Assembly: GCA_964485815.1 (NCBI GenBank) | Contig: CAZAJX010000023.1 | Location: 1 to 33,583, forward strand | Origin: SFLA01 sp964485815 | GTDB taxonomy: Bacteria > Bacillota > Clostridia > Oscillospirales > CAG-382 | Direction of reading: 5' to 3' | Length of the DNA: 33,583 nucleotides | Shown here: piece after piece, positions 13,675-21,915 of the stretch | Numbering within the stretch: position 1 is the first letter of the stretch | How the letters are laid out: every line of letters starts with the position of its first letter | Position numbers and translations under genes: made by a program | Notes under the pieces: model-generated | Told to the model about the DNA's origin: nothing | Seen by the model: only the letters and a program-made list of their open reading frames with translations | Databases searched by the model: none

Positions 13675-15258
13675 ATGAAAAAACTCTTAAGCATTTTAAT
13701 CACTTTAACCCTCGTACTCGGTCTTACCGCCGCATTTGCTCTTGAAAGCTCTGCTGCAGGCATTGTCGGTATTTACGAAGCAGAAACTGCACCTGTCGTA
13801 GACGGTGTTGTAGACAGTGAAGGCTACAGACTGGTTTGTAAAACCGGTGAAGACCCTACAGGCTACCTTAACACTTGGGAAGGCTGCGAAGTTGAAGAAG
13901 ATATGGAACTGTGGGCGTGCTGGAAGGGCGATTTTCTTTATATCGCTGTAAAAGTTGTTTGCAATGAACCTCATGTTGCGTACGACAGCTGGACAACAAG
14001 ACAAGAAGAGCATTTTATCTTTAATGCACATCATATGATGACTTGTATATGTCCCGATGATCCCTACAAGGCATGCTACGTTAACCCCGATTCCGAAGAC
14101 GGTTCCTGGGATTGGGGCGGACTCTTCAACAAGCAGTTTATTTTTGAATGGACTATCATTAATCCTTCTCAAGAATCTGACACTGATGTTTGTGACCATT
14201 TCTGCGGAATGTCCGGACTTGAAGGCTTCGAATACAAAGTAACCACCGAAGGTGGCTTCGACGTATACGAGCAGAAAATCCCTCTTTCCAAAATGACCAC
14301 TTCCGAAGCCCCCAACGGTGTTAAGGGTCAGGTTGGTTCTCTGTTCGGCTTCGGCTTCCAGCTCGGTCTTTCCGACTACGGTACCGGCTATGCTAACTCC
14401 GGCGAAGAAAGAGATTTCAACGATTACGTTTACTATTCCGATTACTTTGCTGGCGCAAAGAAGGTAATCGGCATGGCTTACTGCAAGCTGGTTTCCGACC
14501 TTGTTAAGGATCCCACTCAGGAAGAAAGCACAGAAGAGCCTGAAGCTCCTACCGCTATGGATACCGTTTGCGATATATTCCCCACCCTTGATGGCCTTTG
14601 GACATATACTGAATGCAACGGCACTAACGTAAACATTGAATATTCTCAGGGTAAGACCGTAGTAAGCGGCAGTACCTCCGGCAACTGGCCATCCGCAACC
14701 GCTAAGTTCCCTACCACCCTTTATGTTGGTGAAGGTACTTACCTTGTTTACGATTTCTCCTTCGAAGCAGGTACCACCAGCCTCCGCTTCAATGATACTT
14801 ATGCGATCCACACGCTGATTCCCGATGCACCTCTCGAATCCGGTTCTGATGACATTCAGGCAGGCGAATACTCCGGTGCTATATCCTACGAACAGCTCGT
14901 AGAGCTTATGGGCGCAAACGAAGACGGTCTTGTTGTTATTAACAGCTTTACAGTATACTCTGTAAACGGCGCAGAGATCACCTTCAACACCTTGAAGCTT
15001 GATCCCGCATACGTACCTCCCGTTGTTGAACCTGACGATACTTCTCTCCCCGAAGAATCCGATCCTGTCGACACCGAATCCGAACCCGAGGACGAATCCG
15101 TTCCCGCTACCGACGATTCCACCGCTGACACCTCCGCTCCCGTAAGCGGCGAAGAAGACGGCGGCAACACCGGTCTTATTATCGGTATCGTTGCAGGCGT
15201 TGTAGCTATAGTTGCTATCGTTGTTGTTGTGATCATCCTTAAAAAGAAAAAGGCATAA
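13675..15258 (+). CDS. secreted CBM9-like protein with C-terminal membrane anchor
   Basis: A 527-residue protein behind an AGGAGG ribosome binding site. It has a signal peptide (residues 1-28, ending near S-S-A-A-G). A DOMON/CBM9-like domain follows at about 30-285: V-D-G-V-V-D-S-E-G-Y near its start, a W-A-C-W-K-G-D-F-L-Y-I-A-V strand pair, and R-D-F-N-D-Y-V-Y-Y near its end. Next come a beta-rich domain (about 300-445), an acidic Glu/Asp/Ser/Thr/Pro linker (about 446-500), one transmembrane helix of Gly, Ile, Val and Ala, and a K-K-K-K-A tail. There is no LPXTG motif, so the anchor is the helix. CBM9 modules bind sugars, but no catalytic domain is present. The codons are strongly biased to C- or T-ending forms, unlike most neighbours, which suggests high expression. 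It may be an abundant surface protein. Confidence 0.85.
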   Translation: MKKLLSILITLTLVLGLTAAFALESSAAGIVGIYEAETAPVVDGVVDSEGYRLVCKTGEDPTGYLNTWEGCEVEEDMELWACWKGDFLYIAVKVVCNEPHVAYDSWTTRQEEHFIFNAHHMMTCICPDDPYKACYVNPDSEDGSWDWGGLFNKQFIFEWTIINPSQESDTDVCDHFCGMSGLEGFEYKVTTEGGFDVYEQKIPLSKMTTSEAPNGVKGQVGSLFGFGFQLGLSDYGTGYANSGEERDFNDYVYYSDYFAGAKKVIGMAYCKLVSDLVKDPTQEESTEEPEAPTAMDTVCDIFPTLDGLWTYTECNGTNVNIEYSQGKTVVSGSTSGNWPSATAKFPTTLYVGEGTYLVYDFSFEAGTTSLRFNDTYAIHTLIPDAPLESGSDDIQAGEYSGAISYEQLVELMGANEDGLVVINSFTVYSVNGAEITFNTLKLDPAYVPPVVEPDDTSLPEESDPVDTESEPEDESVPATDDSTADTSAPVSGEEDGGNTGLIIGIVAGVVAIVAIVVVVIILKKKKA

Positions 15259-15273
15259 TTTAATAAATGCTTT

Positions 15274-15305
15274 GCGGACGGGAAAGATCCCGTCCGCGTC
15301 TTTTG
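15274..15305 (+). terminator. terminator of the CBM9-like gene
   Basis: GCGGACGGG (15274-15282) pairs with CCCGTCCGC (15289-15297), followed by GTCTTTTGTT. It is a strong, GC-rich stem 15 nt after the stop codon. Confidence 0.88.
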
Positions 15306-15316
15306 TTGTATGAAAG

Positions 15317-15345
15317 AGCCCTCGAAAGATCGAGGGCTTGAATTT
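15317..15345. terminator. second hairpin between the CBM9-like gene and tldE
   Basis: AGCCCTCGA (15317-15325) pairs with TCGAGGGCT (15330-15338) around loop AAGA. The T-rich tail (GAATTTTTATTT) is on the plus strand. On the minus strand only CTTTCAT follows. It probably backs up the first terminator and may also slow the converging tldE transcript. Confidence 0.65.
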
Positions 15346-16671
15346 TTATTTACCTGCTACGGGCATTTTGGGAAGATAAATATCGGGGGATGCAAAAACT
15401 GTGGGAGAGGTGGAAAGACCGATATCCACGGTATCGCCCAAAGCGGCAATATCTTTAAGAAGCTTAAAGAAATTACCTGCAACGGTAAATGACTTAACAG
15501 GCTTGCCTAAAGCGCCGTTCTCGATCATATAACCTGCGCTCTCCACCGAGAAATCGCCTGTGGCGGCGTTTGCGCCTGCGTGCAGTCCCTTGAACTCGGT
15601 AATGAAAATACCGCCGTCTGCCGTCTTTAAGAGCTCCTCACGGGTGGCAGTACCGGGCTTAATATAGAAGTTGTGATAACGGATACCGTTGGAATGGTTG
15701 CCGTTACCGGTAGTGGTCTTCCCTGCCTTCTTAGCGGAAGAAAGGTTATAAAGCAGAGTGTTGAGAACGCCGTTTTCAACAACATTCTTGGTATAAGTAG
15801 CAACGCCCTCGCCGTCAAAAGCGGACTGAACGGAGCCGGGTCTGAAGGGATCGTCAACAATAGAAACACACTCTGCGGCGATAACCTCGCCTTCCTTACC
15901 TTTGAGAAGAGAAAGTCCTTTTTCTGCATTCTTTGCGGAGAACACAGGTGCAAAGGTGGAAAGAAGACTGCGCATGGTTTCGCTTGCAATAATGATAGGA
16001 TACTCGCCTGTAGGAGCGGGCTCTGCGCCGATCTGGGAAAGTGCTTTGTTCACTGCTTTATCGCAGGTGATTTCAAGCTCTTCAAATGTAGATCCGTTTG
16101 CGCCCTTAAAAGCGGAAACACTTTCTTCGCCTTCGCGTACCACAACGGAAACGTAACCGTAATTTACGCCGTAACGCTCAGATAACTCCAGACCATGGGA
16201 ATTATACATATGGCTTCCGCTTATTGCGGCGCCGACAGCAGACTGAGTGCCGTCCGCGATCTTATCGGAAAGAGAATAAGTCTTTTTCTGAAGTGCAAGA
16301 GCCGCTTCGCGGAGAGAAGCCGCAGAAGGGATAACGGGTTCGGGCATATTCACTTCGCCGTAAGATTCGCTTCCCGCAAAGAACTCGAGCTCGTCTTCGC
16401 TTTCGCATACCGCTGCATTTGCGGCGGCTTTTTTTACAAGATCCGCAATTTCGTCCTCTTCAAGAAGCTGAGTAGAGGCGTATCCTGCTCTGCCGTTTAT
16501 AATACAGCGGAAATCCACGGAAGAAGCGTTTTCGGAGGTAAAGGAGCTTATTTCATCCTTAAGTGTTTCGGTGCTCATACCTTCGCTTTCAGAATAATAA
16601 ACCTCGTATTGTGTAACACCGTAAAGCTTTGCCGCTTCGGCAACAACGGTTTTAATTTGTTCAAAAGTCAT
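15346..16671 (-). CDS. tldE: TldE/PmbA-type metalloprotease subunit
   Basis: A 441-residue protein of the TldD/PmbA family. It starts at ATG 16671 after AAGGAGGT. The N-terminal half has Y-E-V-Y-Y-S-E-S-E-G and the C-terminal half ends the fold with G-L-H-A-G-A-N-A-A-T-G-D-F-S-V-E-S-A-G-Y, a block typical of PmbA. It lacks the HExxxH motif, as expected for the non-catalytic partner. In E. coli, TldD and TldE form a heterodimeric protease that cleaves unfolded peptides, for example in microcin B17 maturation and CcdA turnover. It lies 17 bp downstream of tldD in one operon. The natural substrate in Clostridia is unknown. Confidence 0.93.
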   Translation of the reverse strand: MTFEQIKTVVAEAAKLYGVTQYEVYYSESEGMSTETLKDEISSFTSENASSVDFRCIINGRAGYASTQLLEEDEIADLVKKAAANAAVCESEDELEFFAGSESYGEVNMPEPVIPSAASLREAALALQKKTYSLSDKIADGTQSAVGAAISGSHMYNSHGLELSERYGVNYGYVSVVVREGEESVSAFKGANGSTFEELEITCDKAVNKALSQIGAEPAPTGEYPIIIASETMRSLLSTFAPVFSAKNAEKGLSLLKGKEGEVIAAECVSIVDDPFRPGSVQSAFDGEGVATYTKNVVENGVLNTLLYNLSSAKKAGKTTTGNGNHSNGIRYHNFYIKPGTATREELLKTADGGIFITEFKGLHAGANAATGDFSVESAGYMIENGALGKPVKSFTVAGNFFKLLKDIAALGDTVDIGLSTSPTVFASPDIYLPKMPVAGK

Positions 16672-16688
16672 TGTGTTTTACCTCCTTA

Positions 16689-18071
16689 TTAACCTACACC
16701 GCCCACGGTAATTTTGGAAACTCTGATAAGAGGCTGACCAACGTTGGTGGGAACACTTCCCGAGCTGGAGCCGCACATTCCCTGCCCAAGCTCAAGATTC
16801 TGACCGACCATATCGATATCCTGAATAATCTGGCTGCCCGTGCCGATAAGAGATGCGCCGCGTACGGGTTCGCAGATCTTACCGTTGCGAATAATATATC
16901 CTTCGTTAACAGCAAAGTTGAAAGCGCCGTTTACGGGATTTACGCTTCCGCCTCCCATACTTGCGGCATAGAGTCCGTATTCAATAGAAGTGATAATATC
17001 TTCGTTTTTATCGGGTCCGTTGGCGATATAAGTGTTTGTCATACGGGAAGTGGGCTCATACATATATCCCTGACGTCTGCCCGAACCGGTAGAAGGAACG
17101 CCCATACGGCGGGAACCAAGACGGTCAACCATATAGGATTTAAGAATACCGTTTTCGATAAGAACGTTTTTCTGTGAAGGATGACCTTCGTCATCGATAT
17201 TTATAGAACCCCAAGCCTTGGGAATGGTGCCGTCATCTATGGCGGTAACCTTTTCGTTTGCGATCTTCTGTCCCATCTTACCGCACATCTGAGATGCACC
17301 GATAGCAACGGAGGTCGCCTCAAGAGAATGTCCGCAGGCTTCATGGAAAATAACGCCGCCAAAGCCGTTATCAATTGCTACGGGCATTTGTCCTGCGGGA
17401 CAAGGAACTGCGCCAAGGTTTACGATAGCCTGACGCGCGGCACGAACGCCGGTTTCTGCGGGATTGACGGTTTCAAACATTTCCAGACCCATAGCTCTGC
17501 CGGGACCGAAAAAGCCGTACTGGTTTTCCGTTCCGTTGGAAGCGATAGCGGAAACCGCAAGACGGGTGCGCACGTGGCGGTCGGTAGTATACAATTCTTC
17601 GCTGTTTGCAACGAGAATAGAATGATCGATGGAAATGAGATTGCCCTGAACCTGAACGATACGCTCATCGTATTCCTTTGCGGCAAAACAAGCTTCTTTA
17701 AGAATACCGATACGCTCGTTTACGGGAGCATCACCGGGAAGACGTTTTACGCCGTGAACGTTGGGGAAAATACGCTCGGTAAGGTTGATGGAAATCTCTG
17801 CCTTGGACTGAGCGATGGTATCCGCAACTGCGCAAGCACAGCGAAGCAGACCTTCACGGGAAAGATCGGTAGTCGTAGCGTAAACGGTACGTGTTCCGAG
17901 AAAAGCGCGGACACCTACACCTGAAATTACGGTATCGTCAATAGCGTCAATTTTACCGCCGATGAGCTTGATCACGTTACCGCGGGTAAGCTCCTGATAA
18001 ACTTCGGCGAAATCAGCTCCGGTAGACATAGCCTTTGCTATAATATCGGAGCATAAAGCTTTCGAAAGCAT
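16689..18071 (-). CDS. tldD: TldD-type metalloprotease subunit
   Basis: A 460-residue protein starting at ATG 18071 after GGGAGGA. The zinc-binding H-E-A-C-G-H (HExxxH) spans residues 243-248. Other TldD blocks are G-V-G-V-R-A-F-L-G near 51-59, F-F-G-P-G-R near 187, and the Gly-rich S-M-G-G-G-S-V-N-P-V-N-G-A-F-N-F near 375. It should form the active half of the TldDE protease with the next gene. Its own promoter is upstream. Confidence 0.95.
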   Translation of the reverse strand: MLSKALCSDIIAKAMSTGADFAEVYQELTRGNVIKLIGGKIDAIDDTVISGVGVRAFLGTRTVYATTTDLSREGLLRCACAVADTIAQSKAEISINLTERIFPNVHGVKRLPGDAPVNERIGILKEACFAAKEYDERIVQVQGNLISIDHSILVANSEELYTTDRHVRTRLAVSAIASNGTENQYGFFGPGRAMGLEMFETVNPAETGVRAARQAIVNLGAVPCPAGQMPVAIDNGFGGVIFHEACGHSLEATSVAIGASQMCGKMGQKIANEKVTAIDDGTIPKAWGSINIDDEGHPSQKNVLIENGILKSYMVDRLGSRRMGVPSTGSGRRQGYMYEPTSRMTNTYIANGPDKNEDIITSIEYGLYAASMGGGSVNPVNGAFNFAVNEGYIIRNGKICEPVRGASLIGTGSQIIQDIDMVGQNLELGQGMCGSSSGSVPTNVGQPLIRVSKITVGGVG

Positions 18072-18102
18072 ATATTGTCCTCCCTAAATGTTTAATGAAT
18101 AT

Positions 18103-18131
18103 ATTTTACATCATAATGTATAAATTGTCAA
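18103..18131 (-). promoter_or_regulatory. promoter of tldD-tldE
   Basis: On the minus strand, TTGACA (18126-18131) and TAAAAT (18103-18108) are 17 bp apart. The spacer carries the dyad TACAT-CATA-ATGTA (18107-18120), which could bind a regulator. Confidence 0.75.
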
Positions 18132-18142
18132 TGAAAAATAGG

Positions 18143-19006
18143 TTAAAACAGATTATCGCACACCGATGAAACGAAGGCGAATTCATCTTCGGATATGGTT
18201 TTAAGCTTTCTTTTTCTCGGCAAACCCCAGATATCGAAAACACGCGGTCCTATCCACTCGAATTTTTCACAGGTATCAAAAACGCCTTTTACAACCGAAA
18301 GACAAGCCTTTCGGGCAGACATAAATATCACCTTCATAGGATGCTTTATAACAGCGAAAATAAGCGGAGGATAATGGGCCGTGATATTTGTAAAGGTGAT
18401 ACCGGGATGCGTTACCGAGATATTCACACCCGTGTCCATACCAAGCTTATACATTGCACACATCAGATACCGTTTTGAATTTCCGTACACGAGATTGGAT
18501 CTTTCACGGGTGGAGAAATCGATATCGTTTTTATCGATCACTGAGTAATTATGAGCTATGCTTCCCACAGCGATGATCTTGCCTTCCCTTTCTTTTAACA
18601 AAGGTGCAAAGGTGCGGGCTATGTAATACTGGGACACGAAGTTGATCTGAAACACGTTGTTATATCCCGTTGAGCAGTTTTTTCTCGGAATTGCGTATGC
18701 GCCTGCGTTAAGAATGAGATAAGAAAAGTTTATATCTTTGAGAACTGCGCAGGCGGACTTTACGGATTCAATATCCTCCATATCCGCAGTAACGAGAGTA
18801 ACAGATATATTCGGGTTTAAAGAATGCAACAAATCCCGATGCTGTGCGGATTTATTCAGATTTCTGTCCACAAGCACAAGATCAGCGCCGAGGGATGCGA
18901 GTATCTTACATATCTCCCTTCCCAAGCCGCCGGTCGAACCGGTTATTACAGCGGTTTTCCCACTAAGCGAAGAAGTGCTTTTTTCTATCCAACGTTTAAC
19001 GCTCAT
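18143..19006 (-). CDS. short-chain dehydrogenase/reductase
   Basis: A 287-residue protein. I chose the inner ATG at 19006 because AAAGAGGT lies 4 nt before it; the upstream ATG at 19027 falls in the terminator hairpin. Classical SDR motifs are present: T-G-S-T-G-G-L-G at 22-29 for the dinucleotide, N-A-G at 100-102, Ser149, and the Y-G-N-S-K catalytic pair (Tyr174, Lys178). The sequence looks closest to the retinol-dehydrogenase/WWOX-like branch of the family, but the substrate cannot be named. It lies between ddh and tldD on the same strand and is probably reached by read-through from ddh, since I see no clear promoter of its own. Confidence 0.88.
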   Translation of the reverse strand: MSVKRWIEKSTSSLSGKTAVITGSTGGLGREICKILASLGADLVLVDRNLNKSAQHRDLLHSLNPNISVTLVTADMEDIESVKSACAVLKDINFSYLILNAGAYAIPRKNCSTGYNNVFQINFVSQYYIARTFAPLLKEREGKIIAVGSIAHNYSVIDKNDIDFSTRERSNLVYGNSKRYLMCAMYKLGMDTGVNISVTHPGITFTNITAHYPPLIFAVIKHPMKVIFMSARKACLSVVKGVFDTCEKFEWIGPRVFDIWGLPRKRKLKTISEDEFAFVSSVCDNLF

Positions 19007-19026
19007 ATTTACCTCTTTAAAAATCA

Positions 19027-19049
19027 TTACCCCGCAAAGTGCGGGGTAA
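19027..19049 (-). terminator. hairpin between ddh and the SDR gene
   Basis: TTACCCCGC and GCGGGGTAA pair perfectly over 9 bp around a 5-nt loop, 4 nt after the ddh stop. On the minus strand it is followed by TGATTTTT, so the T-run is displaced by three bases. Partial termination is likely. Confidence 0.7.
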
Positions 19050-19053
19050 AATA

Positions 19054-20034
19054 TTATAAAAGCTTTTTACGCAATTGATCAGCGGGAAGCGGGCTTAAAT
19101 ATGCGGGAGCAACGTCCAGCATAGTTTTACAGCCTTTCATTCCCTCCCCTGCCATTCTGTAGACTGCACGGGCGCAGGATACAAGAACGGAAGAAGTAAA
19201 CTCGGGGTTGGAATCCAACTTCAAGCTGTATTCGATAACGTGGTTATTACCGCCGCCGGTCTTGCCTGAACGTATAACTACTCCGCCGTGATACATTGCG
19301 GAATGATTAGCTTTAAGTTCCTCTGCGGAAATAAAGTGTACGGTAGTATTATAATCTGCGAAATATGCAGGCATAGTTTTGATCTCGTGCTCTATGCGGG
19401 CTTTATCCGCGCCGTCCTCTGCTACAACGAAGCATTCACGGGTGTGCTTTTCACCTGCGGAAAGAGTGGGGTTTTCCCTTCTTCTTACAGACTCGATTGC
19501 TTCCTCAACGGGAATAGTGTACTGACGAGCATCCAAAACGCCTTCAATACGTCGGATAGCATCGGAATGTCCTTGGCTTATGCCTTTACCCCAGAAGGTG
19601 TAATCGTTTCCTTCGGGCAGTATAGCGGACGCGTACAAGCGGTTAAGAGAAAACATACCGGGATCCCATCCGCAAGAAATAAGAGTAAGATGACCGGTTT
19701 CGGTCGCTGTCTTGTCAACAGCGGCAAAATGCTCGGGAATTCGGGAATGATTATCGAAGCTGTCTACGCAGTTGAACAGACGGGAAAGCGCAGGTGTCTG
19801 CACGGGAAGGTCTGTTGCACTTCCCCCGCAAAGTATCATAACGTCAATATCATCCACCATATTTTCAGCTTCCTCGGTACGGAGAACACGGATAGAAGCA
19901 TCATCAATTTTAAGAGAAGCGGGATCGCGGCGGGTGAAAATTGCGGAAAGTGTCATATCGCTGTTTTGCTTTATGGCGGAAACAACACCTCTGCCAAGGT
20001 TACCGTAGCCGTAAATTCCTATACGAATGCTCAT
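19054..20034 (-). CDS. ddh: meso-diaminopimelate D-dehydrogenase
   Basis: A 326-residue NADPH enzyme that makes meso-diaminopimelate from tetrahydrodipicolinate in one step, a short cut in lysine and peptidoglycan synthesis. The Rossmann turn is G-Y-G-N-L-G-R-G near residues 9-16. Family blocks are L-I-S-C-G-W-D-P-G-M-F-S and the F-W-G-K-G-I-S-Q-G-H-S-D-A segment that shapes the DAP site. Length and motifs fit the Corynebacterium and clostridial enzymes. The same precursor branch point feeds DpaAB, encoded 9 kb away. It is monocistronic or leads weakly into the SDR gene. Confidence 0.96.
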   Translation of the reverse strand: MSIRIGIYGYGNLGRGVVSAIKQNSDMTLSAIFTRRDPASLKIDDASIRVLRTEEAENMVDDIDVMILCGGSATDLPVQTPALSRLFNCVDSFDNHSRIPEHFAAVDKTATETGHLTLISCGWDPGMFSLNRLYASAILPEGNDYTFWGKGISQGHSDAIRRIEGVLDARQYTIPVEEAIESVRRRENPTLSAGEKHTRECFVVAEDGADKARIEHEIKTMPAYFADYNTTVHFISAEELKANHSAMYHGGVVIRSGKTGGGNNHVIEYSLKLDSNPEFTSSVLVSCARAVYRMAGEGMKGCKTMLDVAPAYLSPLPADQLRKKLL

Positions 20035-20066
20035 AAATAAAACGACCTTTCAAAAAAACTGGAAAA

Positions 20067-20095
20067 AGTATAGCACATCCGAAAAATAATATCAA
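20067..20095 (-). promoter_or_regulatory. promoter of ddh
   Basis: On the minus strand, TTGATA (20090-20095) and TATACT (20067-20072) are spaced by 17 bp. The -35 begins just after the stop codon of the 54-residue protein gene. Confidence 0.75.
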
Positions 20096-20098
20096 TAG

Positions 20099-20263
20099 TT
20101 AAATAATTGTATATTCAAACATTTCGCAGTGAAGACGGGTACCGATATCCGCTCCCATCGGAAGCAGTGCAAGAGCAATAAAGACCTCTTCGGTGCCGTC
20201 ATCCGGTTTGAGATATGCATATTCGCCCTCAATGCGTGTTAAGGTGTAATCTTTGGGTTCCAT
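20099..20263 (-). CDS. 54-residue DUF3006-like protein
   Basis: I chose ATG 20263 because AGAGGA, formed by the last codons of the GH13 gene, lies 7 nt before it; the longer frame overlaps that gene and is unlikely to be used. The pattern T-R-I-E-G-E-Y-A-Y-L-K, then V-F-I-A-L-A-L-L-P and G-T-R-L resembles the small beta-rich DUF3006 family (R-x-E-G-x-x-A-V-L ... L-L-P-x-G). No function is known. It starts 4 nt after the glucosidase stop, so translation is probably coupled. Confidence 0.75.
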   Translation of the reverse strand: MEPKDYTLTRIEGEYAYLKPDDGTEEVFIALALLPMGADIGTRLHCEMFEYTII

Positions 20264-20267
20264 AAAG

Positions 20268-21860
20268 CTATCCTCTGTATACTGCGATTTCATAAGGTCT
20301 GAAAGATTCTTCCGCACCCGTGCGGTCCTTATAGTTTGCGAGAACAAGTTCTCCGAAAGAGCTGCAATCTATAGCGGTTTCCTGTTCAAAATTACATACT
20401 ACGGTAAATTTCTCGCCGTTAAAGACACGGGCGTAGATAAAGAAATTATCTTCTTCGCGGGAAATAACGGAAAATTCACCTTTAATGAATGCTTCATTTT
20501 CTTTGCGTAGCTTAAGAAGCTGTTTGTAAAAGCCAAAGATCGATTTTTCGGAATTGATATCGTTTTCAAGATTTATCTCGTTAACGCGGGAGGAAAGCGG
20601 TATCCATGTTTTTGCTTGGGAAAATCCTCCGCCAACGCTTCCGTTCCAGGGAACAGGACGGCGGGCGTTATCTCTGCCTCCGAAATTGATCTTTTCTACA
20701 GCTTCTTTTTCGGTAAGTCCGCCTTCAACAAGACGGTTGAACATATCAAAGCTTTCGACATCGTCGAAGAAAGACATATCATCGTAATGGGAAGAAGCTA
20801 TACCGAATTCCTGTCCTTGATAAATAAAGGGTACACCTTTGAGCAGATAAAACATTGCGGCAATGCAGGTTGCGGATTCATAACGCAGTTCTTTATCGTT
20901 ACCGGCACGGGAAATAAACGGAGGGTTATCGTGGTTATCGGTAAACAACGAATACAGCAGATCGTGCTGACCGGTAAGTGTTTGCCATTTAACAAGTATA
21001 TCTCTTACGGAACGGAGAGAATCCTCCATAGGAGTAAACTTTTCGCTTCTGCCCGCCTCAAGATGATCAAACTGGAACAGCGTTGAAAGCTCGTTTCTCT
21101 CCGCATCTATATGACGCTTTATTTCTTCTATATCATTTGCCCAGCATTCACCAACGGTGAATAAATGAGCTGTTTTCTCTCTCCCAAACAGAAGATTGAT
21201 ATATTTATGCAGGTTGGGACCGAAGCAGTTTCTTCCCTTTTCAAAATCCTTGGAGATCTGGTCGATAACGTCTATTCTGAAGCCGTCAGCGCCCATATCA
21301 ACCCAGAAATCCACCACGTCCTGCATTTCTTTGATCACCTTGGGATTATCCCAGTTAAGATCGGGCTGACCGATGGTATATGAATGGAGGTAATACTGAT
21401 CTCTTTCGGGAACATACTCCCAGACAGAGCCGCCGAAGCTGGCGCGCCAATCGTTAATGGGCTTATCAAACCAATAGTAATAATCGCTGTAGGGATTGTC
21501 TTTGGACTTTTTGGATTCCAAAAACCACTTGTGCTGATCGGAAGTGTGGTTGGGAACAAGGTCCATTATAAGCTTCATACCGCGGGAGTGCATTTCCCGT
21601 ATAAGCTCACGCATATCGTCCATTGTTCCGAATTCGTCCATTATCTCGCGGTAATCGGCAACATCGTAGCCGTTATCCTTGTTGGGGCTTTTATAGCAAG
21701 GACAAAGCCATATGGCGTTTGCACCAAGCTCGCAAATATGATCAAGTTTATTGATTATACCGCGGATATCGCCGATACCATCGTTATTTGAATCCATAAA
21801 GCTGCGAGGATATATCTGATATATTACAAGATTTAAAAAGTTTTCCTGCTTGTTGTTCAT
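20268..21860 (-). CDS. GH13 oligo-1,6-glucosidase-type alpha-glucosidase
   Basis: A 530-residue cytoplasmic enzyme with no signal peptide; GGGGAG precedes the ATG. Conserved GH13 regions are D-L-V-P-N-H-T-S (100-107), G-F-R-I-D-V-I-D with nucleophile Asp197, T-V-G-E-C-W with acid/base Glu238, and F-T-D-N-H-D-N with His310 and Asp311. The Val after the nucleophile is the residue typical of alpha-1,6-acting isomaltases, where alpha-1,4 enzymes usually have Thr or Ala. Isomalto-oligosaccharides are therefore the likely substrates, although trehalose-6-phosphate hydrolase and dextran glucosidase share this fold. No sugar transporter is nearby. It is followed directly by the DUF3006-like gene. Confidence 0.93.
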   Translation of the reverse strand: MNNKQENFLNLVIYQIYPRSFMDSNNDGIGDIRGIINKLDHICELGANAIWLCPCYKSPNKDNGYDVADYREIMDEFGTMDDMRELIREMHSRGMKLIMDLVPNHTSDQHKWFLESKKSKDNPYSDYYYWFDKPINDWRASFGGSVWEYVPERDQYYLHSYTIGQPDLNWDNPKVIKEMQDVVDFWVDMGADGFRIDVIDQISKDFEKGRNCFGPNLHKYINLLFGREKTAHLFTVGECWANDIEEIKRHIDAERNELSTLFQFDHLEAGRSEKFTPMEDSLRSVRDILVKWQTLTGQHDLLYSLFTDNHDNPPFISRAGNDKELRYESATCIAAMFYLLKGVPFIYQGQEFGIASSHYDDMSFFDDVESFDMFNRLVEGGLTEKEAVEKINFGGRDNARRPVPWNGSVGGGFSQAKTWIPLSSRVNEINLENDINSEKSIFGFYKQLLKLRKENEAFIKGEFSVISREEDNFFIYARVFNGEKFTVVCNFEQETAIDCSSFGELVLANYKDRTGAEESFRPYEIAVYRG

Positions 21861-21915
21861 ATAGGACTCCCCTGATTTGAAATTTATATTGATATTATAA
21901 GACTTTGAGTTGTAA

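Noticed and set aside
13705..14811. Long open frame on the minus strand opposite the CBM9-like gene
   Set aside because: It mirrors the strongly biased codons of the real gene, has no ribosome binding site and gives a Phe/Gly/Val-rich product without family features. The plus-strand gene has promoter, signal peptide and terminator.
17181..17924. 247-codon plus-strand frame opposite tldD
   Set aside because: It is the antisense shadow of a well-conserved protease gene, with no start signals and no recognisable motifs.
19288..20040. 250-codon plus-strand frame opposite ddh
   Set aside because: It lies entirely within ddh, whose enzyme motifs are unmistakable, and has no promoter or binding site.
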